DNA of 64,000 bases from Aureobasidium sp. EXF-3400 (Eukaryota; Ascomycota; Dothideomycetes; Dothideales; Saccotheciaceae): the NCBI GenBank assembly GCA_024195585.1, contig SWBL01000012.1, forward strand, positions 62,001 through 126,000, written 5' to 3'. Shown one piece after another: positions 33,121 through 45,684 of the stretch. Made by a program: the position numbers and the translations under genes. Numbering within the stretch: position 1 is the stretch's first letter; every line of letters begins with the position of its first letter. The notes under the pieces are model-generated. The model worked only from the letters and a program-made list of their open reading frames with translations, ran no database searches and had not been told where the DNA came from.

Positions 33121-35720
33121 ATGTTCGCTCTGAGGTCGCGTTCGTCTCCCCGCCAACTTCGTCACCCACTTTTTCCCTGTATTCAGGCCACAGCTAACAT
33201 TCTCTCGCAATCCAGTCAGCAAATACCTCTTTGGTAACGCCAACAAAGAATCCATCGTCGAACTTCCCCAAGGCCAGCTATATCTTGTCCGCCCTCGATC
33301 GCTGAAAGGCTATTCCGAACTCATCTTCAAAGACGCTGCTGCCTCAATCCGCCGCACCGGCCAGGAATACCAGTACCAGCTTGTCGTTCAACGTGTCTAC
33401 GAAGAAGGCGAAGCAGAGCTCGTAGGAGAAGACGGCACACAAGACGACCGACTAGACGGCGTAGCCTCAGACAAGGACGAAAAGACTTTCCTGCTTGACC
33501 AAGGTCTGCACTTCCGCGTAGACATCAGAGACGACGGCGAAGTTGTTCTTGGCTGGCTCGACCTTAGCGGCGACGACGGTGACTTATTTGAGTTCGTCTG
33601 CGACCCTTCAGCAACCCCCGAGACCGCCTCTTCTTTCGCTCTCGTAGCTGCGCAGTGCCAGTACGAGCGTAAGTATCGCAAGCCCAGAGACCTCGCTACC
33701 GACGACGAACTGCGCGAGTTCAGTTTCGACCACGAAGAACCCATCCCGCAAGCGAGTCCTGTTCAGAGCCCCTCGCGTTCGCCCACCATCTCGCGTTCTC
33801 CAACTATCTCTCCACCACCCACCACTCCTCGCATGCCATCCCTAAACAAGTCTAACTCTGGAGTCAAGCGTAGCGACGCCATGCCCAGAACATCCACCAG
33901 AGCTGGCAAGGCTCCTCTGCGATCCTACGAGGAGACCCCAACCATCGCTCCATCAGCAAAGAAGGCTCCTGAGGCCCTCGAGACTCTGGCCGATCAAGAC
34001 GTCGAGCTCCACCTCTTTGACTTCCAGTCCGGTACTTTCGTAATGCAAGCCGAGACTGTCAACACTACAGTCACAGAAATTGGCAACTGGAAATACTGGC
34101 TCCAAATAAACAGCGATGACAGAGACTGGCTCGGTCGAGAAGTCGTTCCCGAACTTAACCCCGTCTTCAACTTCGAATACCTCTCATTCATTTTCAATCA
34201 CTACAGCGAAGACGGCAACGCCTACTCATGGCTTTTGCGCTTCAAGGAGAGAGAATCACTGGAGGAGTTCCAACAAGGCTTGATGCAGGCTCTCTGGGAG
34301 CACTCCAACCAGACCAAGTGGCTCAAAGCAAAGGATACCGAGAGAGACTACGTCCTTGATGCCTTCAACGACCTCGTTTTGGAAGACAAGGATGACGAAA
34401 GAGAGGCTGAGGCTCGTGAAGAAGACGAACAGGAAGAAGAAGAATACTATGATCCAGAAGAGGAGGACGATGATGGTCAGAGAAGCGAGCACTACGACAG
34501 CGATGAGTCTGAAGATGATGTTATCACCAGAGATGAAGATGGAAACGTCAACTCTCAGCTCGCTGTTGGTTACAAGCACGATCGCTCTTTCGTCGTCAGA
34601 GGTTCCAAGATTGGTGTCTTCAAGCACACTCCCGACAACCATCTCGAATTCTCGACAAACATTTCAAAAGTCGAAACACCTGGCGGCAAAGTCTTTAACC
34701 CCAAGAAGATCATGCTGCACGCCGAGGATCGCAACATGATCATGCAGGACGGTGACAATCCCAACTCGCTGTTCCGAATGGACCTTGAGTACGGCAAGAT
34801 CGTCGATGAGTGGAAGGTTCATGATGATATTCCCGTCAACACTTTTGCTCCCGAAAAGGTATATGAGTGCATCAGCTACCTCTGCTTGAAACTTTTTACT
34901 AACTAGCGTCTAGAAATTCAGTCAAATGACCGGCGAGCAAACCTTCTTGGGTTTGTCCAACAACGCCTTGTACCGTATTGATCCTCGTCTGCAAGGTGAC
35001 AAGCTCGTTGAATCAGAGCTCAAGCAGTATGCTACCAAGAACGGGTTCACCGCTGCAGCCACCACCGACAAAGGTTACATTGCTGTCGCTTCAAGCAAGG
35101 GTGATATTCGTATGTTCGATCGCCTCGGAATCAACGCAAAGACACACATCCCTGCTCTGGGTGATCCGATCATCGGTCTTGATGTGTCCGCTAACGGCCG
35201 TTGGGTCCTTGCTACTACTCGCACGTATCTCTTGCTTATCGATGCTCTTCAAAGCGATGGCAAGAACGAAGGCAAGCTTGGTTTCGAAAAGTCATTTGCC
35301 AAAGACTCAAAGCCTCAGCCACGTCGTCTGGCGCTGACACCCAGTCATGTCGCGCAGTTCCAGCATGAAACCAAGGTTGCTTTGTCCTTCACGCCCGCCA
35401 GATTCAACACGGGGCCCGACTCCGATGAGACAACCATCATCACGGCGACTGGACCTTTCATCATTACTTGGAGTCTCAAGAAGGTTCTTGCTGGACGCAA
35501 GGATCCTTACAGCATCAAGCGTTATGCTGAGGATGTCAAGGCGGACAACTTCCGCTTCGGTAGCGACAAGAACATTGTGGTGGCTCTTCCCAATGAAGTC
35601 AACATGGTAGCTAGAAGGGCGTTGCAAAGACCGACCCGTGAGAGCATCATGGCCACTCCTAGAAAGACTGGCCGTGGCAGCTACCTCAGCAGAAACGACA
35701 TTGTCAACAGTCCTTACTAA
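33121..35720 (+). CDS. vid27: VID27 family protein
   Basis: Cytosolic protein named in yeast for vacuole import and degradation of gluconeogenic enzymes; molecular role is poorly known. Proposed exon 1 is only 14 nt (33121-33134, donor GTCGCG), joined to 33220-34858 and 34914-35720; introns are 85 and 55 nt and the total is 2460 nt (819 residues). This gives MFALSKYLFGNANKESIV, the expected family start. In order: N-terminal VID27 domain (~1-180, SKYLFGN to AAQCQYERKYR), a Ser/Pro/Thr linker, a PH-like middle domain (~220-350), a very acidic stretch (~370-420), then the C-terminal beta-propeller-like VID27 domain (GIFKH-like GVFKHTPDN, FLGLSNNALYRIDPR, TYLLLIDAL, ITWSLKKV). Confidence 0.94.
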
Positions 35721-36870
35721 GGGGATGAAACTTCAAATCACGACGAAACGATTAATCTTCACTTCGCGGAGACGGGCACTTTGAGGGAGACAAGGATCGT
35801 AGTTAGCTTTTTGATCGTAGATACCACGAGATGTTTTATGTCTCTCCAATCAAGCTTTACGGAGGAAGCCTTTATATTTCACTTCTGTGTTCGGCCGTAA
35901 AGAGCAAGATTGACTTCTGGAGTGCTCTCCGACTGGCTGTCACTCAAGCAGGTCCGTGCACCGTGGTGGTGTGAATGCTTGTATTTGGCGTCTACCAACT
36001 TCATTCGTTGCGAGTCTTCCAACTAAGGCCCATTTGGATGTCAAGATCGGTACCCAACCAAGGGTTATCTCGATCCAGCAACTAGTCAGAGGCCATCTCT
36101 GCAAAAGCTTGACCGGATACGGAGCGTCTTTCCCTTGGACAAGGCAAGCAGCAGCGCAAGGCGACAGGCGCGCGTCTTGGCTGCTAGCATGGCAAGTATC
36201 TCGAATTGTGAACTCGACCGTTGACTTTCCTGAAGCAAGATGAACTGGATCTACGGCTATCGGCCTTGCCTTAAGCAGCAATGCGCTGTTTACATGGGTT
36301 TCTGCTTACGATAACAGACAAGGCCCAGGGACCAGAAGATATCCATGCACGAGCTATGGAGCCTGTGATGTTTGTCAGTAAGAAAAGACCAGTGCTGCAC
36401 AAAGCCATGGATAATATTCGTCTCTAAGGAACAGCTGGAGAAGGAAGGCTGCCTGCAGGTGCGACGGGGCTGAACCAATAAGGCGAGGGGGAGCTAAACC
36501 GGAAGGCACGTTGCTGACAGGGCGTCTCAGGATGGGTTGGTAAGGATATTGCGTGAATTTGCGCATGCCCAAGCCGACACCGCAACGACGACGACTGCTG
36601 TGAAGATAGTGTTGCACAGCATACGCACTCCATCACGTGGAGTCCCTGTTTGCTGGCAGCCTCTTTGGCCCTTCCCCGACCGCAGTCTAACCCAACAGCC
36701 AGAGCAGTGGTGCCAGTGGCACAACATCCGAAACCGCTCGTCCGTGTCTCTCGAACCCCCCTTTTGCGGCTTGTTCGATGCGGCTTGGTCGACGACAAAT
36801 TTCTTCGTGTCCACCAAGGCTGTGAAAGCATGGGCTGAAAAGCTGGCGCCTTCCACCAACCCTCAACATC
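35721..36870. other. Intergenic, no gene seen
   Basis: 1150 bp between two plus-strand genes. Several frames of 60-135 codons overlap on both strands but none has a recognisable motif. Probably VID27 3' UTR plus promoter of the next gene. Confidence 0.45.
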
Positions 36871-38010
36871 ATGGATATCAATTCAACCGGCTCTGGCGAC
36901 TTCTACCCTGGAGGCATTCCCAAGGGAGCTGCCAATTGGGAGAGATACATCCTCGACCAGCAGGCCACGTTCGGTGGAAGCAACCATGCCCCTCTCTCCA
37001 GACGCCGCAAGACGGTTGTCGGCATTCCCAGCTTTGGCGAGTTCTTGCGTGAGTACGAAGACAGAGCCAACGAGCAACGCCGCCGTACGAACCCAAGAAA
37101 GGACAGCCATCAGACAGCCGACGAAGACAAGGACGATTTCTCACACAACAACATGCACTTCGGGGCCGACTTTCTACCAGCTTCCTTCTCGTCGACTGCT
37201 TCCTCAATCCACACCAAGCACTCTTCACCTCACGTGCCCATGTCTAAGAAGCTATTCACGCCAGGTTCAAGACACAGTCGCCACGCTTCAGCCTCGAGGC
37301 CCAAGCTGCCTGAATCCTTCATGAGTGCTCCCGATGTTCCCCGTCCAGAGAGTCCTGAGACATTCAAGAGAAAGATCCATGAGCATAAAACAAAGTTCAA
37401 TGTCTCGCAGAAGCAACGCAGCCACTCGCGTTTACGCCACATGTCTCTACTTAGCTCCCGTCTCTACGAGCATCCGCCTGGACCCAACCATATTCCGCCT
37501 TCTCAGCCTACCGCCAAATCAAATGGACCTAGTCCCGTCACCATGTACGCTCTTTGGCGCCAGGACTGCGATGAGCAGCTGAAAGACAAGTCTACCATGA
37601 CCCACGTACCTGTTCTGCCTCTGCCTACTTGCTCAGAATGTGCCAATGCCTCAATTCTCGGCGGTCAACCCGTCCCCATCACTTGCGGTCACAGCCTCGA
37701 CAAGGTGTTCCGTACCGGCATTGACGAACGACCTGGCTCATTCGCCTTCAGCAAAGCCTACTTTGCGATCCTCAAGGTCGAACGCCAGCGCTGGCATACC
37801 GATCGCTTTGGAGCTTGCAACCCCGACGTCAAATTTCACATTGTTGCTGATGCACAGCAGCTCTTCATTCTCATCAACGATCTCTTTGAGATTGAAAAGT
37901 TACGTATGGTTGAGATGGCTGAGATGATCCCTGAGCATGTGCCTGCGCATCAGCCTTGCCACACGCCCGACTATTTCAAGTTCAGACCTGATGAGCGTCC
38001 TGCTTGGTAG
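36871..38010 (+). CDS. Uncharacterised 379-residue protein with a CxxC...CGH motif
   Basis: Single exon from ATG 36871 to TAG 38008-38010. Family not recognised. The N-terminal ~245 residues are polar, rich in Ser, Pro, His and Arg, and likely disordered; an FGEFLREYEDRANEQRRR helix lies near residue 55-72. The C-terminal ~130 residues look folded: PTCSECANAS, then PITCGHSLDKVFR, then FAILKVERQRWHTDRFG and VADAQQLFILINDLFEIEKL. The Cys pair plus CGH could hold a metal, but it is not a standard zinc-finger spacing. Good codon structure and a single long frame make it a real gene. Convergent with the GH64 gene. Confidence 0.8.
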   Translation: MDINSTGSGDFYPGGIPKGAANWERYILDQQATFGGSNHAPLSRRRKTVVGIPSFGEFLREYEDRANEQRRRTNPRKDSHQTADEDKDDFSHNNMHFGADFLPASFSSTASSIHTKHSSPHVPMSKKLFTPGSRHSRHASASRPKLPESFMSAPDVPRPESPETFKRKIHEHKTKFNVSQKQRSHSRLRHMSLLSSRLYEHPPGPNHIPPSQPTAKSNGPSPVTMYALWRQDCDEQLKDKSTMTHVPVLPLPTCSECANASILGGQPVPITCGHSLDKVFRTGIDERPGSFAFSKAYFAILKVERQRWHTDRFGACNPDVKFHIVADAQQLFILINDLFEIEKLRMVEMAEMIPEHVPAHQPCHTPDYFKFRPDERPAW

Positions 38011-38982
38011 ACATGTTTAGTCTCTGCGACAAAGGAAGTACATTCATGAAGCAAGAGCTCTGGTACATACACGGAAGGGGTCAGGAAAAAAGCTTGTTCA
38101 CGAAGGAAAGAATCGCATGTTTTGCATCGAGAGGGAAAAAAAAAAAAAAAAAGGAGGATCAACATTGCTGGTCAACCGACTTTTCACACCTGACGAAAGG
38201 TAGGATGGGGACGGGTTTTGCGACGGAGACTTTTGTGCTGGCACATAGTCTTCTGTTGTCTTTGTGGTTAACGTCCCGTTCCTTCCTTTGCTTGCCTTCA
38301 CCTTCACTTCTCGTTAGATAATTGCCAAAAGAACAAAAAAGAAATGGATGCCTTTTTGACTTTACATGCTTTCTACGTTACGTTTGTTTTATTTCTTTGT
38401 TGTGTAATTATTATCTGCTCTTGTCGGCTATGCTTTCTTCTGACATGAATCGATCGCGGTTTCCTCAATGCAGGAACTACTCCTGCCAAACGTGGTTCTT
38501 TCCAATATCCATCGAGGCAACGGTTGCCCTTGCTTTTCTTAAAGCACAGAACGATATTTTGACAGTTTCCCTTCGCCTCTTTTCTAAGTTCCGTCCTTCT
38601 CTCCTTCTTATGAAGTAACCTTGTTGGAGACATGTGGAACAGAAAAAAAAAAACCCATGGTCGATGCGAGAGGAGAATTGATGCTTGAATAAAGTGTTTA
38701 TTACATTTAATCAGACCCAAATTCTTTGCTTTGAGAAAAGTCCGGTGGTGTCTGTGTGGGATATCTACATGACTATATAAAAACGCTTGTGGGTATATCT
38801 AATCCAGCTCAAATCCTTCTCCAATTTTGTGATGCTCAAGTCTTCCTTGGCCAAAAGGGGGGTAAAAACAAAACAAGATCCCAAGGAGGATATTCCAGTC
38901 CTTGGTTTGAGAAAGGTAAAAAGTATTACAAAAAGAATCTCGGATCGTTGCCAGCAACGAAAAGTAGAAGAGGAAAGAAAGA
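38011..38982. other. Convergent 3' intergenic region
   Basis: 972 bp between the stops of two convergent genes, AT-richer than the genes, with a 17-base A run at 38136-38152 and other short A/T tracts. No gene evident. Confidence 0.5.
38136..38152 (+). repeat. Poly(A) homopolymer run, 17 bases
   Basis: Seventeen consecutive A residues about 130 nt after the stop of the 36871 gene. It is either a simple-sequence tract in the 3' region or a retrotransposed poly(A) relic; no element precedes it, so the former is likelier. Length is prone to sequencing error. Confidence 0.7.
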
Positions 38983-40329
38983 TTAGACACCTCCAACAGT
39001 GACCAAGAGTTGCGAGGGCTGAGCAACGGAGAGCAGACCAGCCATGTCAACACCACCAGTGGGAGTAACATCGTCGTATGCGAAAGCATAGCCCTTGCCA
39101 TCAGCCTCATAATCGTGCACGTACTTGCTGTACCAGTTTGCAGCTCTGCCGCTTTTGGTGTAGTAGCCAGAGACATCGGACATGGGTTGGATGTTTCCAC
39201 CGTTGATCAGGAGAGTAGAGCGATGGAAGGCTGCGCAAAGACGAGGAACAACGGCACGGTGAATGTCGTTGTCGCTGGATTCGATGGCGAAGGGACCGCC
39301 GTTGCAGCCGAAGATATCGGCAGCGGTGGGTTTGGCATAGGCTCTGTTGTCGCCATCGCAGTTGAGGTAGTCGCCTGTGGTTGTGCAGTTGACGAGGCCG
39401 GCAGAAACTTGAGTGTCAATCGTGAGGGGGGTGGTGCTGTAGTGGGTCCACACGTCGTCTACGTAGGAGGTCCAGTAGTCTGAGAAGGCGTCGGGATATA
39501 GTGAGATGTAGTCGTAAGGCGCAAGGACACGTAGAGCGTTTGAGCTGGCGTCGTAGGCACAGAGATCAGCCCAGGGGTATCCGTCAATGCAAGTTTGCTG
39601 TTCGAGGTCGGCACAGATCTCTTCAACGGCATCGCTGTAGACACCCAGTGCTTGCTGTACAGTTCCGTCGCATGCAGTCAACTTCTGTCCAAGCGGCAGA
39701 CCGACGAAATCGACGTAACTGAGGTTGGTGTAGATGGCAGATTCAAGGTAGGTCAACTCGATGAAGCCCCAGTTCACAGCCGCAGAAGGATCGGAGGGGT
39801 TGACAGCAGAAGGCTCGACCAAGGCAACTTGACCACCAGCGTTGACAGTGAAGAACTGCAGGTTACCGTCGGCGAACCAGATGCGACCAGCGCTGATATA
39901 ACCGGGGAGAGATATCGATACCGTCGAACCCTGAGCACCAAGAGGAATGGCGACGTCCTCTGTGACAGGCTGCGGTGTCGTAGCTGTTGTTGCTGGGGGA
40001 TAATACCAAGTACCATTAGGATACAACATGACAAGCGCATTATTGCTGTCTCTGCCTGTAACATAGGCTTTGACATTTGAGCTTGCCATCTTGTTGACGA
40101 ACGATAGCTCGATGTAGTCAGAGTCTGCGGTGGCGAACATATTAACTGGAGGGCGTGATGCTGCAACTGCGACTGCATCTGCCTGGATCGATTCTGTTGT
40201 GTTGACAGTGTTGTCGTCTGTAAGAATGACATGGTTGGCATCTCCAGGTGTGATGGCGAAGGGTGCGGCCATAGCAGGCACCGCCAGCAGAGCTGTAAAG
40301 GAACATGATAGCGCCGTCGAGAAACGCAT
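38983..40329 (-). CDS. Secreted glycoside hydrolase family 64 beta-1,3-glucanase
   Basis: Single exon, 448 residues from the ATG at 40329; an upstream in-frame ATG at 40356 would put MLLTQIQHI before the signal peptide and is less likely. Residues 1-22 are a signal peptide (FTALLAVPAMAA). The mature protein has the GH64/thaumatin-like layout: FATADSDYIELSFVN, GRIWFADGNLQFFT, WGFIELTYLESAIYTNLSYVDF (read in part), DNRAYAKPTAADIFGCNGGP, CAAFHRSTLL and WYSKYVHDYEADGKGYAFAYDD. Known family members release pentasaccharides from beta-1,3-glucan; here cell-wall remodelling or attack on other fungi is inferred. Cysteines are numerous, as in extracellular enzymes. Confidence 0.9.
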   Translation of the reverse strand: MRFSTALSCSFTALLAVPAMAAPFAITPGDANHVILTDDNTVNTTESIQADAVAVAASRPPVNMFATADSDYIELSFVNKMASSNVKAYVTGRDSNNALVMLYPNGTWYYPPATTATTPQPVTEDVAIPLGAQGSTVSISLPGYISAGRIWFADGNLQFFTVNAGGQVALVEPSAVNPSDPSAAVNWGFIELTYLESAIYTNLSYVDFVGLPLGQKLTACDGTVQQALGVYSDAVEEICADLEQQTCIDGYPWADLCAYDASSNALRVLAPYDYISLYPDAFSDYWTSYVDDVWTHYSTTPLTIDTQVSAGLVNCTTTGDYLNCDGDNRAYAKPTAADIFGCNGGPFAIESSDNDIHRAVVPRLCAAFHRSTLLINGGNIQPMSDVSGYYTKSGRAANWYSKYVHDYEADGKGYAFAYDDVTPTGGVDMAGLLSVAQPSQLLVTVGGV

Positions 40330-41013
40330 GATGTGTTGGATTTGAGTAAGAAGCACAGCTGTCTTTACTCTGGATAGTGTGTTGAAAATTAGTTGTCAGC
40401 TTGTGTATAAGGACAAGTGTTTGGATATTGATGATTGAGGTAGATAGGAAAGGGTTTGGTTCTGGCCACAGCCGCATACATACTTATAAGGTCTCGATTC
40501 CCACAGTATAGGAGAGAAATTTACTTATCCTTTATCCAACGGTATAAAGCCGTTGGAGAGGTTGGCAGGGTGGCGCGGATAATAATACAGGTGCCGAGAG
40601 GGGGCTTGCTGTATAACAGCATACTGACTGTGCACATCTGCGTCTACAGCTAGTGTTGAGATCAAGATGCCATATCGTCGTCGAAGCCGCGATAGCTTCA
40701 GACATGATATGTATGGTAGATGCGTGCCTGAAGAGAGTCAAAATTGGTAAGATCCAGACCCGGCTTGTCGCACGTGGAAATGGAAAGTAGGGGGAATATA
40801 AGGCTGGGGACCGTTGATTCAAAACGGCGAACAACCATATCAGAACGGTGGATAAAATTACGAGGCAGAGGCTGCGCAATCGCATATGACGTGGCTTCCG
40901 TTCTCATCGTTATGCAAAAATACTGGTCGCAATAGCCTACACAAAAAAACAGTACAGCTTCTTTTCGCCCACACAACACCTTACCAAGCCTCCCCTGGTA
41001 ACTCGATCGTAGA
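40330..41013. other. Intergenic, GH64 promoter and alpha-COP 3' UTR
   Basis: 684 bp between two minus-strand genes. A TATA-like tataag reading lies near 40480-40490. No other feature. Confidence 0.45.
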
Positions 41014-44000
41014 TTAAACAGTCAGCCTCAAACCGCTAGCCGGCGATCCAATGGCACAGATCTCGCACACCTTGCAGACTGTACCCTTGTACTGTGCTTG
41101 ATACTTGACGCCATCGTAAGGGCAGCTTACGCTTTGCTCGCCGCTGTAGATCGGTGTGTAGGATGCACCACAAACGTCGAACTCGGCGAACGAGTCATAC
41201 TCGATCTCGACCGCATCGCCGGGTTGGCGTTCGCATACAGCCTTGACCTTCTTGGCCTGTAATATCGTCTTAGCTTAGATTCTAGTCAGAGCATCATGCA
41301 TAACTTACGTTTTCCTTGAAGCGAGCGTTTGTTCCTCTCTCAATTAGCGCGTTGGCGAAGTTGAGAGCACTGCTCAGCTGCTTGTTCTTGTGTGCAAAGT
41401 TCATGGCAGTGAACAAAGCCAGGGTCTGATGTTGGGGCTCGATAGCAGGAACTGTGAAGTAAGCTGACAATTCAAGAGCCCGCTTCTTGTCTTCGTCGGA
41501 GAAAGAGCTCAGATCTGTGGTGCCTCCAACGAGCTCTCTGCGAGTCAACTCGATTGACATGGCAAGAACGTATTGTGCAGCTGTCTGGATGAGCTCCTTG
41601 GCCTGTTGAATGTTAGCATCATAGAATCTGTGATATGTCCAAACTCAACGTACCTCGTTGACTTGTGCTTGCGACGAAACAGCGTTGACAATCAAAGTCT
41701 GCAAGATCTTGCGGAATATTTGGACACCATCTTCGAGCTTGTTCTTCTGCATAGATTGCTTTCCTGCTTGCAGGTCTGTTGTGGTTAGCGTCTCAAGATC
41801 GCCTGGAATAAATGGCAGAATCTTTCGTGAGTCGGTCTCCTTGAGTGTGCGGCGGACATAGTTGACTAGAGGCGGCAACTCAGGGTTCGCCGGCAAGAAT
41901 GTGCGTGAAGCAGTGTAAATCTCCTCAAATCTGGCCTCGAGAGGCTTGAAGTTGACTGCGCCAACTTGCCTGTTGAGGAGGTTCATGGCTGATTCATAAG
42001 ATCCGGCGGCAACGTGATCCGCGGCAACTGGTGAGTTACGTGCCCACACATCTGCCTCACTGCTACCGGCGCCTGCTTCGACGGTCTCAACGTTGACAAA
42101 TTCTTCTTCAGCCTCTGCAAAGCTGTCATCACCCATGTCCCAACCAGCAGCATCCTCATCGTCCTCTTGCTCAATCTCAGCAGTCTCCTCAGGAGCTGCG
42201 GTCTCGGCCTCAAGGAAGTCAGCGTCGTATCCGTTGGTTGCGGGCACAACCTCCTCAGCACCACCATCGGCGAGCAAGGCCTTTTCGAAGGACGATGCAC
42301 CGGATGACTTGACGGGCCAATTTGACTGGAAGGTAGGAACGATAACAGGTGGTGTCGCCAGCGGCTTACCAGTGTCAGGCATGGTGACTTGATCCTCGGT
42401 AAGACCAGCAGCTTCGAGGATGTTCTGACACTCCTCCTCCATACCGTTGGCCTTCGCGGTCAAGTAAGCAAGAGGGTACTGGTCAATCTCCTTGAGCATT
42501 TCGATTCTGGACTGAACATCACCAAGGTAGAGAGTGTTTTGGAAGCGAGAAGTCATGTCGCCACGGTGCTCGGCAATCTTGGCCATTCTGTGTAGCTTTG
42601 ACTCGTCACCTGTTGACAAGTACAGGAAGGAAAGCTTGTCAAAGTTGCGCAGCTTTTGGTAGGTCATCTCCACGACTTGGTGGTTGCCATGAGCCAGAGC
42701 TTCTGTGCTTAGGCGTTGCCAAAGCTTGGGGCGGTCCAACTGCTTGGCCATCTCGACGGCAACCTCGAGGTTTCCACACTCAATGGCCAACTCGAATCTG
42801 GTTTGGGGATCCTGAACGAATTGAAGAGCAATCTCAGGGTAACCCTTCTTCTGCAAGTAAGAGATAATGCTCTGGCCAACAAGACTCGAGTTTTTGATAA
42901 TGTTCAGCATTTCATCGTAGTGTCTCTTAACAAGAGCCATCTTGAAGCGGTATTCTGTTGGGTCAATAGTCATAACCTTGGGCTTGGCCGCTCTGTCTAG
43001 ACAGTAAACACTTCTACCCTTGACACGAACAAGGTAAACGGTTTGGTCGAGAGTGCGAACAATGCCATTGTCGCCGTTCATGAGAGTGTACTTGATATGG
43101 TTGAGGGTCGAGTAAAGAAGGACACCAGTGTCATCCCAAACAGCGCTCTTGATGCGGATAGTTTCGTGCAGCGTGCTGACCTGTTCCAGAGACTTGTTGA
43201 CGATTGTCACGTTGTGCTTGCTAAGCAGAGCGGCGTACAGGCCGTCAGAGGACCAGACAACATACTTCACACCGTTGACAGCAAGCTCGGCAAGCTGCTT
43301 CTTTTGTTGAATGTCGTAAAGGACAACCGAAGTAGGAGTGATGAGCAACAGACAGCCAGTGCCACCAAAGTAGACGTCGACGGTGCCTGGCGGAGGCTTG
43401 ATAGTCTTGGTGGTAGAGTTCTGGAGGTCCTTGATGTCGATCTGTTGGTTAGGCTGGTTGAAAACAGCAAAGCGGTTACGTGCGACGAAGACGGCCGAAG
43501 TTGCAGTGCCGCGCAAAGAGTTAGTAGGCTCCACAGCACCGGAAGCATCTCTGGGCAGGTTGATCAACTCGTAGCAACCACCATCGGCAGGTGAGGTAAC
43601 CAGAACGGCGCGCTCCGCAGGGTTGTATGAGATTGCACGCGGAGGTACCCAGGGGCTGCCAAGTTTCTTGAGTGAGAGCATCGAAGGACTCTCAATGTTC
43701 TTTGTGAAGTCGTAAGAGCGAACCTGTTTGTCCTTTGTAATGTAGAAGAGGTTGTTCTGGTAGACAGCCGAAGCAGGGCGTTCGCGCTCGAGCTTGAAGA
43801 CCATGACACCGTTGTCGTGACCAGCGGCGAAAAGATTGATCTCTGGATGAGCGGCAATGGTCCAGAATCGATCGTTTTCGCGCTTGAACGACTGAACTGA
43901 AGAACGCTTGTTGAGGTCCCAGACGCGCAAAGTCTTATCCTCGCCAACCGAGAGAATCAAGTCCTGGTGAGGGTGGAACAGAGCGGCTGAAGCGTTTTGG

Positions 44001-44946
44001 AAATGACCTCTGCATGTATCAACCTCCCAAGCTTTCGTTTCGCTCATTCTCCAGAGCTTGATCAAGCGATCATCACCAGCCGAGACAATAAGCGGCAGGG
44101 TAGGATGGAATGAAACCCAGTTGACACCACGGTCGTGGCCTTCGAGCACAAACTTGACAACGGCGTCTGTGTTGCCGAACATGTCTGCCTGATTTGCGTT
44201 GGCGCGGGCCATCTGGTCTTCGAAAGTCATCGATGTGGGAGCCGAGTGCTTCTTGCGGAGGCCTGAAATGTCCCAGACGCGGACGGATTGATCGAGCGAG
44301 GCAGAAACGACGAGGTCTTCTTTGGGGTGGAACTGAGCACACATGGCGTAGTGGTTGTGGCCGGTCATGGTACAGACTACGCAGAGTTGTTAGAGAAGAT
44401 TTTCTAGTTCAAAAGGGAGATGGTCGGCGTACTCAAGGAGCGGTTCTGCCAGTTCCAGATGCGAATGGTCTGGTCGTCCGAGGCCGAAATGATCCAGGGA
44501 AGCTCGTGGTGGAAGAAGACCGTGCGGACATAATCGAGATGGCCGTTGAGAGTGAAGAGGCAGCGACGAGTCTGCAGTGACCAGACCTTGATCTTGTAGT
44601 CATCACCACCAGACACGAAGAGGGGTTGTGTCTTGTGGAAGTCAACGCCTCGTACAGGGCCATCGTGTTCTTCAAAGCGATCAATCAAGGTGCCCATACG
44701 GTAGTCCCATAGCTGGATGGTCGAAGAGTGCAGAGAGACGAGGATCCATGGTCTTGTGTATGATCAGCATGCCGGCAGGTCTAGGTTGTTTGGATTGGAG
44801 AACGCACCGCTTGGGATGGAAGGCAATGCCCTTTGCTCTCGACGACTTGGACTCGAACTGTAGCAGGTTAGATTGGAAGCAAAGGGTCAGTTGCAGCGGA
44901 GCGAGCGGACCTTTGTGAGCATGGTGGGATATGTGTTGGACGACAT
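41014..44946 (-). CDS. Coatomer subunit alpha (alpha-COP)
   Basis: Scaffold subunit of the COPI coat for Golgi-to-ER retrograde vesicles; binds KKxx cargo tails through its WD40 domain. Six exons: 44946-44911, 44857-44808, 44752-44433, 44376-41654, 41602-41309 and 41256-41014; introns are 51-56 nt and the total is 3666 nt (1221 residues), the usual family length. Exon 1 encodes only [14 protein letters not shown]40 repeats fill ~1-320 ([33 protein letters not shown]), followed by a second propeller and alpha-solenoid (to ~810). An acidic linker follows, then the COPI_C domain with the LARKVKAVCE-like [18 protein letters not shown] and a terminal double CxxC pair (CKVCEIC). Confidence 0.96.
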
Positions 44947-45684
44947 GTTGATGGAGGTATTTATAGAGCCGAAGCCGCAGCTTCACACATCGAGGTTCGG
45001 GCTGTGCGCAATTGCCAGAGGGAAGCTTGTCGGATGCGCAGCAGCTGGCGACGAGGGAGCGGCAGTTGAGAAGTGAATTGGTGGAGTTGGTAGAGGATGA
45101 AATGGACAGGTACAGCTAGGTATCCTTATCCTTACTGCCACGTCTATTTCGCCCTGAATCCATCCCTGACACGCAGCGGCTTCTCCACGCTCGCCAAGCC
45201 CGCCCTCGTTCCAATACCTGCAACCTACCTGCCTCCCTCTCTGCTCTTGCCTGTTTGACATAACTTATCTTTTCGAGTACTCACTTTCTTGTTTCTTTGG
45301 TTCCTTTCACTCGCAGCCATGCGCTAGGTTTTCATCAATTGTCGTCAGCACGACGGGAGCTCTCCGCAGGCCGTCCTTTCGATCACAGTCTCTAAGCTTC
45401 CCCAGCCTTCGTCCATGCTCCGCCATCGTCATAACCTCGAATCAATCACATTTACAATGTTCAGCAAACCTCGCGCACTTTCGCATCCTTGTAGTCTCTG
45501 ATTTCTCGTCTTTTTGATTTGTCACCGAGCGTCTTCGACGACGAAAAACGCCATCCTGTGTCACTGTCACTGCATGATGCCGCCTCCTGCCTTCAGTCCT
45601 CCGATCCCGTCTATTTCGCCGTACCCTTGATTGAGCCTCTGCTGCTACCTGTCTTTCACAAAGCTTCCAGGCTTGGTCAAGACC
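44947..45684. promoter_or_regulatory. Divergent promoter, alpha-COP / small unknown gene
   Basis: 738 bp between divergent start codons. The right part, from ~45250 to 45680, is pyrimidine-rich and probably leader sequence of the plus-strand gene. No specific element identified. Confidence 0.45.

Noticed and set aside
38136..38152. 17-base A run as a retrotransposon tail
   Set aside because: No element-like coding sequence or target duplication precedes it; a simple homopolymer is more likely.
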